From NCBI RefSeq assembly GCF_004791025.1, contig NZ_SRUO01000004.1:1-64000 (forward strand): 64,000 nt of DNA, in the 5' to 3' direction. Source of the stretch: Mesorhizobium sp. M4B.F.Ca.ET.203.01.1.1. GTDB taxonomy: Bacteria; Pseudomonadota; Alphaproteobacteria; Rhizobiales; Rhizobiaceae. A program made the position numbers and the translations under genes. The notes beneath the pieces were generated by a model that was not told where the DNA came from, ran no database searches, and saw nothing but the letters and a program-made list of their open reading frames with translations. Below are positions 44,347 to 53,390 of this stretch, one piece after another (position 1 is the stretch's first letter; each line of letters opens with the position of its first letter).

Positions 44347-46713
44347 CTAGGTGTGCCTTATGATCACAAGGGTGATGTCGTCGTGGATCTTCTGGATTCC
44401 GATATGGGCCATCAGATCGTCGACGATCCCGGTTTTGATTTCCTCGGCGCTCCGGCCGTGACGTCTTTGCACGCTCTGGGAGAGACGCTCGAACCCGAAC
44501 AGTCTCTTGTTCTGGTCTTCCGCCTCGGTCACACCGTCAGTGTGCAGGACGATGACGTCGCCGCTGCCGAACCGGATGTCACGCGTGTCAATGAACTGCG
44601 AGATGTCGCTCTCCAGACCGACCGGCAGACCCAGATCAAGCGTATCGATGCGTTCGACTTCCCCATCCGCGCGCACGACGAGAACGTCCTCATGCTGGCC
44701 GGATAGCGTGACCCGCTCATCCTCAAAGTCGAGGAAAGCCAGCGAGAGATGCTTGTCGGTGTTGGTCCGCTCGATGTTCTTGTAGATCGCGCTGTTCAGC
44801 CTATTCAGAAACTGGTGCGGATTCGCTTCGTTGGCCTCCTGCAGCGCGCGTGCAACGGATTGGACCATCAGCATCAGCACACCGCTCTCGAGGCCGTGAC
44901 CGGTCACGTCGCCGATGCCGACCTTGACACGCGATCCGTTCTGCAGAACGTCGTAATAGTCGCCGCCGACCTCGTCGGCCGGCCGCATGTAGGCTGCGAT
45001 CTCCAGCCCGGGAATCGCTTCGAGTTCGAATGGTTTCGGCAAGACCATCATCTGGATCTGCCGGGCAACCGCGAGTTCGGCGCCGAGGCGGACGTTCTCG
45101 TCCCGCAGCTTTTCGTTGAGCGCGGAAATCTCCAGGTTTGCGTCCCCGAGTTCCCTGGTTCGGTCGTCGACGAGCTGCTCGAGGTTTTCGGTGTGAAAGC
45201 TGATCTCCTCGGCCATGCGGTTGAAGGCGATGCCTGCCGCTCCTACCTCGTCGCGCGTTGGAATGCTCACGCGGACTGAATAGTCCTTGGACTGGAGCCG
45301 CTGGGCGGCACTGGCAAGCGACCTGAGGCCAGCGGTGATGCGCTTCGAAATTCCGAGCACCGCCGCAAAGACAATCAGGAGCGAAACGACGATCGCGCCG
45401 ATCTGGAAGAGCAGGATACGATTGGTTGCGCGGGAGATGCTCTGCTGCGCGGCGAACAGCGATGCATAGATCTCCCGTTCGGGCACGACGATGCCGACCG
45501 ACATCGTCTCGGGCTTGATCGGTCCCGAACTCCACAGATTGGTCGGCTTCAATCTCTTCAGGACGACAATGTAGGGTACGCGTTCGCCCTTGTTGTCGAG
45601 CATGATATGCTGAATGACACCGTCATTGTTCTGGTCGAGAGGCAGCGACGCGATGGCGGGCTGCGTGCTTCCGCGCAGGGACCTCTCCAGGCCGGTGACG
45701 CCCTGCGCGCCCGCATCGCTCGATGACGTCAGGCCGATGATCGCCTGGCCCGACGCATTGATCGCCACCACGTTGCCGCTCGACATCGTCAGGAAACCAA
45801 ACCCGGTTTCGGCGATCTTCACACGTTCGACGACTTCCGCAAGCTGATCGAGCGTGATGTCTGCCCCCGCCGTGCCGGCGATACCGGTGCGATCGCGCGT
45901 CCACAGCGGGTGGAAAAAGCTGACGATCAGCTTTCCCGTGATTGCGTCGGTGTAGGGCGCTGTCTGGGTGATGTCGTCAGGGACCGGACGCGAGGCCGGA
46001 TCCTTGGCCCATTGCTGCCACGACCCATAGATCCCAGGAAAGAAGAACTCCCAGAACTCCGCCTTGTTGTGGCCTGGATAGAGCCGGTCGAAGGTCTGTG
46101 CCTGGTCCGTATACGGCACCGTCCTGAAGATCGGCCGCTCTTTTGGACCGATATAGTACATCTGCAGTTTGGACGACCCGCTGGCCATGAGCGTCGGCGC
46201 GACGAGATCCAGCACGGTACTGTCTTCTATTTCCTGCTGGACGCTCGGCAACGGATTGTGGTCGGCCCCCAGCAGGTAGCCCCAGACGCTTATCACGGAC
46301 GGCGCGCCCGGCAGGTTCTGCGCCCAATCGCCTTGCGCGTCGTAGACGACCTTCACGGAGCCCGGCGCTTCATGCGAAAGCGTCGCTCCGACCTGTTGCT
46401 GCCGCGTAGGATCATCGATTTGGCCCTGCAGCACGCCGGCCAGCGCCTTGACGTCGCCATGGACCCGATCGAGCAGCAGGTCGACACTCAACGCCGTCGA
46501 CTCGGCATAGGAGCGAATGTACTCCTGGTTTGCGGTCGTCAGGCCCTCACCGACTTCCGATGTGGCATCGCTCGACAGCTTCTGAACGTTCCAAAGCGCC
46601 AGACCGCCGCTCAGCAGGAGGTCGAACAGCACGGCGCCGCCAACGACCAACACGAACTTCGCTCGAAAGGAGCGCAGGCCGAAACGCGGGGCAGGTTCGT
46701 TGTCGGCTTTCAT
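44347..46713 (-). CDS. Transmembrane SpoIIE-type PP2C phosphatase with Cache sensor and HAMP
   Basis: 788 residues. The first membrane helix is near 20-42 (AKFVLVVGGAVLFDLLLSGGL). A large periplasmic dCache sensor covers about 45-430, then a second helix (ILLFQIGAIVVSLLIVFAAVL), HAMP and coiled coil. The PP2C domain has DEVGGDYYD (580-588), GDVTGHG (601-607), HTDG (724-727) and DD (778-779), all metal-binding acids present. It should dephosphorylate STAS partners on an external cue, like SiaA or RsbU. ATG 46713 overlaps the previous stop (ATGA). Confidence 0.9.
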   Translation of the reverse strand: MKADNEPAPRFGLRSFRAKFVLVVGGAVLFDLLLSGGLALWNVQKLSSDATSEVGEGLTTANQEYIRSYAESTALSVDLLLDRVHGDVKALAGVLQGQIDDPTRQQQVGATLSHEAPGSVKVVYDAQGDWAQNLPGAPSVISVWGYLLGADHNPLPSVQQEIEDSTVLDLVAPTLMASGSSKLQMYYIGPKERPIFRTVPYTDQAQTFDRLYPGHNKAEFWEFFFPGIYGSWQQWAKDPASRPVPDDITQTAPYTDAITGKLIVSFFHPLWTRDRTGIAGTAGADITLDQLAEVVERVKIAETGFGFLTMSSGNVVAINASGQAIIGLTSSSDAGAQGVTGLERSLRGSTQPAIASLPLDQNNDGVIQHIMLDNKGERVPYIVVLKRLKPTNLWSSGPIKPETMSVGIVVPEREIYASLFAAQQSISRATNRILLFQIGAIVVSLLIVFAAVLGISKRITAGLRSLASAAQRLQSKDYSVRVSIPTRDEVGAAGIAFNRMAEEISFHTENLEQLVDDRTRELGDANLEISALNEKLRDENVRLGAELAVARQIQMMVLPKPFELEAIPGLEIAAYMRPADEVGGDYYDVLQNGSRVKVGIGDVTGHGLESGVLMLMVQSVARALQEANEANPHQFLNRLNSAIYKNIERTNTDKHLSLAFLDFEDERVTLSGQHEDVLVVRADGEVERIDTLDLGLPVGLESDISQFIDTRDIRFGSGDVIVLHTDGVTEAEDQNKRLFGFERLSQSVQRRHGRSAEEIKTGIVDDLMAHIGIQKIHDDITLVIIRHT

Positions 46714-47888
46714 TGCGGTCGCCGCCCCGATGCGACCCAGATCGGCCAACCCGCATAACCCTTGGGATGTAGCGCCGCGAAAATGTGGTCCTGAAACCCC
46801 TGCCGGAACCGTGCGACGAACTCGGGTCCGTCGCCGCGTCTCACCGCCATCTCGCCCGCATAGACATCCGCCCAGGCTACGATGACATCGGCGAAGTCCT
46901 GCGGATCGCCGTCCAGGTTGGTGACCATGAAGGTCTCGACACGGATGTCTTCGAATCCGGTTTCGATCAGGTATCGCCTACTCTTGGGTCCAAGCTCGAC
47001 GTCCATCTCGAAATGCCCGAACAGCTTCGCCACCTCGTTGTAGGTCCAACGAATGCTTTCTGCGCGCGGCTCGCCGAGGCAATGCGAATTCTTCTCGTTG
47101 GTGATGTAGACCCGCCCGCCTGGCTTACATATGCGGTAGAGTTCCTTAAGGATGAGTTCCGGTCGATTGAAGATTTGAAGGGAATGCCGGCAGGTGACCA
47201 AGTCGAATTGCGCTTCATCGAGCAGCATTTCCGACGCATCGCCATAGGTGTATTCGATGCCCCGGATATCGAACTCCCGCATCACCTGTCGAGCATAGTT
47301 CAGGCTGGACATGGAGTGGTCGAGGGCGACGATCCGCGATGGCTGGAACTCCTTCTGCACGAGCACGGCGAAATCACCGATCCCGCAACAGATGTCGGCC
47401 ATGACGATCCCTGGCCTCATGCCGTGTCGCGGTAAGATTGCGCGCTCGTGGCGCCAGGTCATCTTTGTCTGCGTGCGCAGGATTGGAACGAACCCGCCTT
47501 CCTCGAGGAAGCCCTGCCCCGGATAGAATTCGCTGTCATACTCCTCGACCGTGATGTTCGGTTCGATTCCGCTCAGGCGACTGAATTTTCGCGAGGTCCA
47601 GCCGACGACGCTCGACGTGATGACGACAAATTTGAGATCGGGTCGAGCGCGACAAGCGTCGATGATGATCCTCGAAAAGGCGTGAAACGCGGCGTTGTTC
47701 ATCTGCGTCAGGCGTCTGACATTGACGTAGAGAACGCCGCGCACACGGGCGATCGCGTCACGCAGCAATGCCAGGCTGGGCGCAAGCTCGTCGATCGCCT
47801 GAGGCCGGACCACCCCGGATAAGGAGAATTCCTGGCTGTTCGCGTCGTATTGCGCCTTGAAGCGTGGGAGAAGGCTGTAAGGGCTCAA
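46710..47888 (-). CDS. STAS-like domain fused to SAM-dependent methyltransferase
   Basis: 392 residues. Residues about 1-125 have STAS-like spacing (FSLSGVVRPQAIDELAPS; VLYVNVRRLTQMNNAAFHAFSRIIID) but Asn-Asn-Ala where STAS proteins carry the phosphoserine. From about 160, a class I methyltransferase has motif I DICCGIGDF (165-173), LDHSMSSLNYARQV and LYRICKPGGRVYITNEKN. The target is unknown. Start is TTG at 47888, overlapping the upstream stop by TTGA. A methyltransferase inside a partner-switching operon is unusual. Confidence 0.82.
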   Translation of the reverse strand: MSPYSLLPRFKAQYDANSQEFSLSGVVRPQAIDELAPSLALLRDAIARVRGVLYVNVRRLTQMNNAAFHAFSRIIIDACRARPDLKFVVITSSVVGWTSRKFSRLSGIEPNITVEEYDSEFYPGQGFLEEGGFVPILRTQTKMTWRHERAILPRHGMRPGIVMADICCGIGDFAVLVQKEFQPSRIVALDHSMSSLNYARQVMREFDIRGIEYTYGDASEMLLDEAQFDLVTCRHSLQIFNRPELILKELYRICKPGGRVYITNEKNSHCLGEPRAESIRWTYNEVAKLFGHFEMDVELGPKSRRYLIETGFEDIRVETFMVTNLDGDPQDFADVIVAWADVYAGEMAVRRGDGPEFVARFRQGFQDHIFAALHPKGYAGWPIWVASGRRPQ

Positions 47889-48406
47889 TGTTCAAAGCCC
47901 TCGAGCGGAAGATCCACGACCAACTTGATCGCATCGCCGTCGGCTTCCTCGACCCTCAGTGTCGCGTTGTAGTCGACAGCCAGTTCCAGGAGTACGATCT
48001 CCCGGCTGGGCGCGATATCCCCAGACACGGAACTGACGTATCGCTCCCTGGCTTCCAATCCCGCGACCTGGCTTACGGCTTCCTTGTAGAATTGGCGCTC
48101 CTCCGCCACGCAAGGAAATGTCAGCTCGATCCTGTCCGTCGCTCCATGGCGCGACACCCTGCATGCCAGTTCGCCGTCGCCATGGCGCGTGCGAAAGGCA
48201 ACCTCCAGCAATTCGTTGAAGGCGGAGGAAAAGAGATTTGAATGCCGGACCGAGTCTGACCTCGTCTGGCTGATCATCCGGGCCACGTATGTCGAGACAT
48301 AATCGCAGTGCCTCCAGGCGGAGACAAAATTTCTGATTTCCATGTCGATCTGGATCATCGGCTCAAAAGTCGGCTCGCCAGCCAGGTCATGATGAACAGC
48401 TCCCAT
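47885..48406 (-). CDS. HATPase-like/partner-switching accessory protein
   Basis: 173 residues. The segment SNLFSSAFNELLEVAFRT resembles the N-box helix of GHKL ATPases, but no clear G-box follows and the C-terminal half is beta-rich (REIVLLELAVDYNATLRVEEADGDAIKL). It may be a kinase-like or inhibitor protein without ATP use. GGGAGG lies six bases before ATG 48406, so this start is preferred over the ATG two codons upstream and the TTG at 48505. First gene of the five-gene overlap-linked operon. Confidence 0.7.
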   Translation of the reverse strand: MGAVHHDLAGEPTFEPMIQIDMEIRNFVSAWRHCDYVSTYVARMISQTRSDSVRHSNLFSSAFNELLEVAFRTRHGDGELACRVSRHGATDRIELTFPCVAEERQFYKEAVSQVAGLEARERYVSSVSGDIAPSREIVLLELAVDYNATLRVEEADGDAIKLVVDLPLEGFEH

Positions 48407-48568
48407 CGGCATCCTCCCTATTCCATCCGTATTGAGCCATGGCGGCGCGATGACCTCCGAGACGGAATTTCCGCCGCCTCGTGATGAGCCAGTCCCGCAT
48501 GACAAGGGTTGCGCGGTATCTGTCTCTATCGCTTTTACAACTCTCCACTTTACAAAGGGTGCAAGGGG

Positions 48569-50311
48569 CTAGAGCGCCCGATTCGATTCCTCCATCGCCC
48601 GCACCGCCTTGGGCGAGGATCGCCCGATGAAATCGCTGGTCGCCTCGGCTCCGAGCGGCCGTCCCAGGAAATTACCCTGCAGGCAATCGCAATTCTCCTT
48701 GGTCAGCCACCGTGCCTGTGCCGACGTCTCAACCCCTTCGGCGGTGACGCTTATTCCCAAGCCGTGCGCCAGATTGATGATCGATCGCACGATCGTCTGG
48801 CTTTTGAGATCCGTTTCCAGGTCCGCGATGAAGTATTGGTCTATCTTCAAAGTGTCGAAGGGAAAGTTCTTAAGGTAGCTCAATGACGAATAGTACGTCC
48901 CAAAATCGTCAAGCGAAATGCGTATTCCCAATACGTTCAACGTGTTCAACGTGTCGATATTGTCGATCGTCTTCTCGAGAAGAACCGTTTCGGTTATTTC
49001 CAGCTCTAGTCTGTCGGCGCGGATTCCTACTTCGTCGATGATCTGGGCGACCGTGTCCGTCAGCGAACCGCTAAGGAACTGAGCCGGCGACAGGTTGACC
49101 GCGACTGTCAGCGCAGAGGGCCACGTCAGTGCCTGGCGACAGGCTTGCTCGAGCACCCACCGCCCGATCTCATCCATCAAACCATCGGCTTCGGCGATCG
49201 GGATGAACACGCCGGGCGGAATGATCCCGATCTCGGGGTGCCGCCACCGCAACAGCGCTTCGAAACCGACCACCGACGAACGGGCCCGAATGAGCGGCTG
49301 ATACTCCAGATAAAGCTCGTTCCGCTCCAGCGCGGTTCGAAGGCTGCGCCTCAGGTTTTCGCGTTGCTCGAGCAGGAGCAGCATCGAACGGTTGAACGTT
49401 CGAGCGCAGCCGCGTCCATCCGTCTTGGCTGCGTAAAGAGCAATGTCGGCGGCTTTCATCAGTTGCTCGCCATCGGCCCCGTGCTCCGGCCCGAAAGCAA
49501 TTCCGATACTCGAGCCGACGAAGACAGAAATGCCGTTGATGACGAACGGGTCCTTGAACGCATTGACCAGCAATCCGGCGAGGCGCTCGGCTTCGGCCGG
49601 CTGCTCCTTGCCCAATTGGATGACAGCGAACTCATCGCCGGCATAGCGGTAGGCGGATTCGCCGTCCTGCAGCGCGTCGCGGATGCGACCTGCCGCGAGT
49701 TGAAGAAGCGTGTCGCCGGCTCCATGGCCGAGCGTGTCGTTGACCGCTTTGAAATCGTCCAGGTCGATCTGCAGCAGGGCGGCTTTCGGCTTTGGTCCGC
49801 CAACGGTCGTCAGCGCCTGCTGCAGGCGCTCGCCGAATCGCCGCCGATTTTGCAGTCCGGTCAGCACGTCGTGCGTCGCCTGGTGGAGCAGAATCACATG
49901 CTCCTGCTCGTCCGCTGCGCTGCGCCCACCGCGCTCTCGTGATTCGACGATTCCCACACCATTTGCGGTGCCGAAGACGAAAACGGATCGGGGTGCTTCG
50001 CCCGACGATCGCGGCAGGTCGATGCTTGCCGCAGAGCCGCCCTGGAACACCCGAAGAAATTCGTCGCGACACCTGGAATCGAGGAAGCCCGGGTAGATCT
50101 CCCAAATGGCGGCGCCCAGCGCCACCGCGCCGCCATACAGGCCTTTGAGGCTGGTGGCGTAGTGCGTCAGGCGGAAGTCGCGATCATAGAACGACAGCAG
50201 CTCGGTCGTGTTCGCCAAAAGGTCAGCGAGAAGCGGTTCGCCGGCACGTGGAACATCGCTCGAGGAAGGGCCCTCGCTCTGCGTGCCGACGCCTGATGCC
50301 TCTGGGCGCAA
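48569..50311 (-). CDS. GGDEF-EAL c-di-GMP protein with N-terminal PAS-like domain
   Basis: 580 residues, no transmembrane helix. The PAS-like part (about 28-125) is followed by GGDEF with AGDEF at 224-228, which lacks the RxxD inhibitory site. The EAL domain has EALLR (351-355), EITETVLLE, DDFGTYYSSL, KIDQYF and AEGVET, so phosphodiesterase residues look intact. It is likely to degrade c-di-GMP, perhaps with the GGDEF as GTP sensor. The start is TTG with GGAGGTGGCTC upstream. Same strand as the partner-switching operon that follows. Confidence 0.85.
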   Translation of the reverse strand: MRPEASGVGTQSEGPSSSDVPRAGEPLLADLLANTTELLSFYDRDFRLTHYATSLKGLYGGAVALGAAIWEIYPGFLDSRCRDEFLRVFQGGSAASIDLPRSSGEAPRSVFVFGTANGVGIVESRERGGRSAADEQEHVILLHQATHDVLTGLQNRRRFGERLQQALTTVGGPKPKAALLQIDLDDFKAVNDTLGHGAGDTLLQLAAGRIRDALQDGESAYRYAGDEFAVIQLGKEQPAEAERLAGLLVNAFKDPFVINGISVFVGSSIGIAFGPEHGADGEQLMKAADIALYAAKTDGRGCARTFNRSMLLLLEQRENLRRSLRTALERNELYLEYQPLIRARSSVVGFEALLRWRHPEIGIIPPGVFIPIAEADGLMDEIGRWVLEQACRQALTWPSALTVAVNLSPAQFLSGSLTDTVAQIIDEVGIRADRLELEITETVLLEKTIDNIDTLNTLNVLGIRISLDDFGTYYSSLSYLKNFPFDTLKIDQYFIADLETDLKSQTIVRSIINLAHGLGISVTAEGVETSAQARWLTKENCDCLQGNFLGRPLGAEATSDFIGRSSPKAVRAMEESNRAL

Positions 50312-50613
50312 GAGCCACCTCCATAGGCGGTGCGAGTTCGCGTCCCCCAGTTTAGAAATAGCATAACTATCAAACTTGGCAAACTTTCAGCGCGCCGTAT
50401 CAACAAGCGTCGCGTGCGGCGCAATTGCGATGAATGCTCGGTTGTGAAGGGTAGCAAGTTATCGATAACGATGAACAGTCACAGTTCGTTAATAAATCGA
50501 AATTGGCGGGAATTCAGCTATATGACTGATGCCGTGGTGGAAGCGATTCGAAATATTGTATCCCATGAGGCGGAGCAGCTCCCTGCCCAGGCAAGCCGGT
50601 TTTGAGCCCGGAG
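50312..50613. other. Intergenic region upstream of GGDEF-EAL gene
   Basis: 302 bp, AT-richer than its neighbours. It contains a 12-bp perfect palindrome GTTATCGATAAC at 50458-50469, a possible regulator site, perhaps of the AraC protein encoded next to it. No believable gene; a plus-strand open frame here lacks any support. Confidence 0.45.
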
Positions 50614-51789
50614 TCAGCTTCCAAGCGCCTTCAGCCACCCTTCAAAGGACGAGACCCTGTCGTGCTCGGCAAGCGGGACAGAGTGGGCGGGGCGCGGCGG
50701 CACCGCGGAACTTCGGACTTCGCGGGGGCTGTAACCGAATTCCTTGCTGAATGCCCGGCTGAAATTGGCCGCTGAACTGAACCCGACGGCTTCCGCAATA
50801 TCGACAATGCGCCGGCGGTCCGCCGGATCGCCAAGCGCGACATGGGCTGCCAGGAGCCGGCGACTTTGTATGTAGTGGAGGACACCACCGCTCGGTTCGA
50901 ACAGCTGATAGAGACGGGAGCGCGAGACGCCGAGCGCACGGCACATTGAATCCGGTGTCAGATGGGCCGCATCCAGATTGTTTTGGACGTATCGGCGGGC
51001 GCGCTCCATCAACGCCACGCTGACCAATTGTTCGGCAGCCGCGGCATGTTCCGCCGGGGGCGAAAGGCAAGCAATGATCATGCTGCGCGTCGCATGCACG
51101 ATGCGGGGCAGATCGTCAGCCGTGAGACTGTGCAACCTTGCTTCGATGCTGTTGAGATAATCGAGCAAGAGGTCGGCAAAGTTGCCAGACAGGACTGAAT
51201 TGTTCTTCGCATCCAGGGTTGCCCTTGCGTCGGCGAACAAGTCACGCGGCAGATAGACGAAGAGACTTTCGGATTCCGTTGTCCTGCCGCGAAACGGGTA
51301 GCCAAGCGATCTGATCTCCAACTTGCCCGGCTGGTTTTCCGCAACACGGCGATCGACCTCGGTCCACGATCGGCCAGTACGTGGCAAGGCGATATACCAG
51401 TGATCGATCGAACTGGACCGGAGCTTCGCGGCGGAGCGCATGTAGCTATACGCCGGCGTGCGCTGTTGAACGATCAGCATGCGGCCGAAGTTCCAAGCCG
51501 TATGGTCGGCAGGAAAGCCATCGTCGGCCGATTTGTCGTCCGGCAGCTTGACCTCGACAAGCGGTGCCATATGCGCCTGCCAGGCGGCGAACTGCTGCTC
51601 CGGCGCCAGTTCGCGCGTTGAAAATGGCAAAGGGTCGAGCGCCGGCGCAAGTGACGGTGCAACCTCGTTGTGAGGTTGCGCTTCGCGCGGCCACCGACGT
51701 CGATCACGCTCCGGCGCTTGCCTCGCGCGCGCCTCGCCGTGCTTCTTAGCATCCATCGCAGGGTACCTATCCGAATCCGGTATACCCAT
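50614..51789 (-). CDS. AraC-family transcriptional regulator
   Basis: 391 residues. The N-terminal 50 residues are charged and poorly conserved. An AraC-binding-type ligand region spans about 55-240 (LAPEQQFAAWQAHMAPL; DHWYIALPRTGRSW). The C-terminal double HTH (about 265-370) has RARRYVQNNLDAAHLTPDSMCRALGVSRSRLYQLFEPSGG in two runs and AVGFSSAANFSRAFSKEFGYSPREVR. Start may be at 51789 or at ATG 51756; neither has a strong ribosome-binding site. Target unknown. Confidence 0.85.
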   Translation of the reverse strand: MGIPDSDRYPAMDAKKHGEARARQAPERDRRRWPREAQPHNEVAPSLAPALDPLPFSTRELAPEQQFAAWQAHMAPLVEVKLPDDKSADDGFPADHTAWNFGRMLIVQQRTPAYSYMRSAAKLRSSSIDHWYIALPRTGRSWTEVDRRVAENQPGKLEIRSLGYPFRGRTTESESLFVYLPRDLFADARATLDAKNNSVLSGNFADLLLDYLNSIEARLHSLTADDLPRIVHATRSMIIACLSPPAEHAAAAEQLVSVALMERARRYVQNNLDAAHLTPDSMCRALGVSRSRLYQLFEPSGGVLHYIQSRRLLAAHVALGDPADRRRIVDIAEAVGFSSAANFSRAFSKEFGYSPREVRSSAVPPRPAHSVPLAEHDRVSSFEGWLKALGS

Positions 51790-51991
51790 GCGCCCACGTC
51801 AATCATGTGGTGTACCACAGGCACTTGGCAAGACTGGCGGAACTGAAGTCCACAGAAGCGGCCATCATCACGCTGGATGTCAGCAAGAAATGCATTCCGA
51901 GATAAGTTTATGGATGTGACGATAACGACACTCCTCACCCCGGTGCGTATAAAATCTGGCATCGTGAAAGCGTAGTTGAGGAGACCACGAG

Positions 51992-52294
51992 ATGAACGCA
52001 AAGCTCAAAGCGGAGGCTCGCCGCAAAATCATTCTTGATGGGTACTTTAACAATGAACCCTTGAAAGATATTGCTGCCAGGATCGGATGCTCACTGGCGA
52101 GTTTGAAGGTCAGCGCCAGCAAACTCGGCTGCACCAGGACTCCAAAGGAGGCCGCCGCATTTCGGCGCGGCTTTCGTGTCCCCGAAGAAAAACGGCGAGA
52201 TTACTATCAGCTGATGATCGCCGGGCAGTACAAGGCTCGCGAATGCGCGCAGATCTTGGGCCTGTTGACGATGCAGCTGCCGGGCCCTGAGTAG
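51992..52294 (+). CDS. Small HTH-like protein (100 aa)
   Basis: 100 residues, basic. The segment DGYFNNEPLKDIAARIGCSLASLKVSASKLG looks like a helix-turn-helix of the homeodomain-like kind used by resolvase/GcrA-type proteins, followed by RRDYYQLMIAGQYKARECAQILGL, possibly a second helix pair. No catalytic domain. GAGGAGACCACGAG precedes the ATG. Possibly a remnant or small regulator. Confidence 0.6.
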   Translation: MNAKLKAEARRKIILDGYFNNEPLKDIAARIGCSLASLKVSASKLGCTRTPKEAAAFRRGFRVPEEKRRDYYQLMIAGQYKARECAQILGLLTMQLPGPE

Positions 52295-52407
52295 TCGAAT
52301 GGCAATACTGTCGACGATATTGTTACTCGGGCGTTCCATCGCCTCGGCGGTTCCCCGGTAAAAAGCCCGCTGCAACCACGTGCGGCGGGCCCTGAAAGGT
52401 TCGCAAA

Positions 52408-52638
52408 ATGCCGCGCCGGCGTTTCAATGGCACCTGCTTCAGCCCCCACGATCTGGCAATCTGCGAGCGCGTGTTCGATCAGATCTGCGCGGATGAGCAT
52501 CTCGACCCCTTGGGGCCGGACGCCGAAATTCTGGCTGAGATGGTTGTGGCCATTTTTCGAAATGCTCACACCAGCGAGCGCGACCTGCTGGAGGCAGTCA
52601 GGTCTCGACGGAACAAAGTCGCGGGAACCGCGCATTAG
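52408..52638 (+). CDS. Small hypothetical protein (76 aa)
   Basis: 76 residues: PRRRFNGTCFSPHDLAICERVFDQIC, then acidic DEHLDPLGPDAEILAEMVVAIFRNA, and a basic end. The style (HDLAICERVFD...LAEMVVAIF) is that of small proteins found in many rhizobial genomes without assigned function. A weak ribosome-binding site (GAAAGG). A very similar helix pattern (PSELALLARIFERL) occurs in the small protein at 62048. Confidence 0.6.
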   Translation: MPRRRFNGTCFSPHDLAICERVFDQICADEHLDPLGPDAEILAEMVVAIFRNAHTSERDLLEAVRSRRNKVAGTAH

Positions 52639-52648
52639 GGAGGAAGAA

Positions 52649-52773
52649 GGCAGTAGGGAGTAGGCAGTAGGCAGTAGGGAGTACGGCGAGAGCGTTCAGG
52701 ACTATCTTCTCACTGCCCTATTCCCTGTTCCCTGTTCCCTATTCCCTATTCCCCATTCCCTATTCCTTACTGC
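52649..52773. repeat. Inverted heptanucleotide tandem repeats
   Basis: Five heptamer units of the GGCAGTA/GGGAGTA type (52649-52683) are followed, after a 32-bp unrelated spacer, by about seven units of CCCTATT/CCCTGTT (52716-52766). The second array reads roughly as the complement of the first, so the whole can fold as a long imperfect hairpin. It ends against the stop codon of the sulfotransferase gene. Slippage-prone sequence; phase or length variation between strains is expected. Confidence 0.8.
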
Positions 52774-53369
52774 CTCACCAGCGCCGCGCGGAATTCCTTC
52801 GTACTGTTGCGATTGGGATAGGCCTCGTCAGGCACGGCAACGCCGAGATGGGCGCAGAGCGGCTCCCAGCCGTCGCCGAGGCGGTGGACCAGCAGGCGCT
52901 CGCGCGGCACCGTCGCCATGACGGCGGCGACATTGGCCTCATAGACGGCGATCGCATGCGCGCGGTCATGCGGCCTGCCGCCGAACACTCGGGCAGCGAC
53001 CAAAGTGCGGCCGAGCGCATCCTGGTCCTGGGTCTGGCCGATGCCGACGAGGATGGTCTTCTCGAAACTCTCCCACCAGCTTTCCGGTGAACGCCAGGTG
53101 AGGATGACGCGGACGTCAGGATAGATGTTGATCAGCTCGGGCCAATAATGCGCCGATGGCCAGTCCACGCAGGAATTGTAGCCCGAGAACAGCGCGCTCC
53201 AGTCGGGCGCCGCTCCTTTTGCCAGCGCGCGCCACAGCCGCTTCTGCTCGCCGTCGGCCATCACTTCGGACATGTGATGGCAGGGGCCGAAGCCGAGGAT
53301 TGTCAGCGCCTCGCGCATCGAATCCGTTCCCGTCCGGCCAAAGCCCGTGCCGATGACCTTGATCGACAT
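52767..53369 (-). CDS. Sulfotransferase-family protein
   Basis: 200 residues. The N-terminal KVIGTGFGRTGTDSMREAL supplies the PAPS 5'-phosphosulfate loop; the 3'-phosphate site is around VILTWRSPESWWESF. It is typical of small bacterial sulfotransferases found next to assorted metabolic genes. Acceptor unknown. GGGAGGGTGGC fixes ATG 53369. The stop codon borders a heptanucleotide repeat. Confidence 0.85.
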   Translation of the reverse strand: MSIKVIGTGFGRTGTDSMREALTILGFGPCHHMSEVMADGEQKRLWRALAKGAAPDWSALFSGYNSCVDWPSAHYWPELINIYPDVRVILTWRSPESWWESFEKTILVGIGQTQDQDALGRTLVAARVFGGRPHDRAHAIAVYEANVAAVMATVPRERLLVHRLGDGWEPLCAHLGVAVPDEAYPNRNSTKEFRAALVRQ

Positions 53370-53390
53370 GCCACCCTCCCCCATCGCCAC

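Noticed and set aside
50330..50605. Plus-strand 91-codon frame upstream of the GGDEF-EAL gene
   Set aside because: No ribosome-binding site or homology and it covers the likely promoter of the neighbouring gene.
52649..52773. CRISPR-like array
   Set aside because: Units are 7 bp, contiguous and without spacers; no cas genes nearby.
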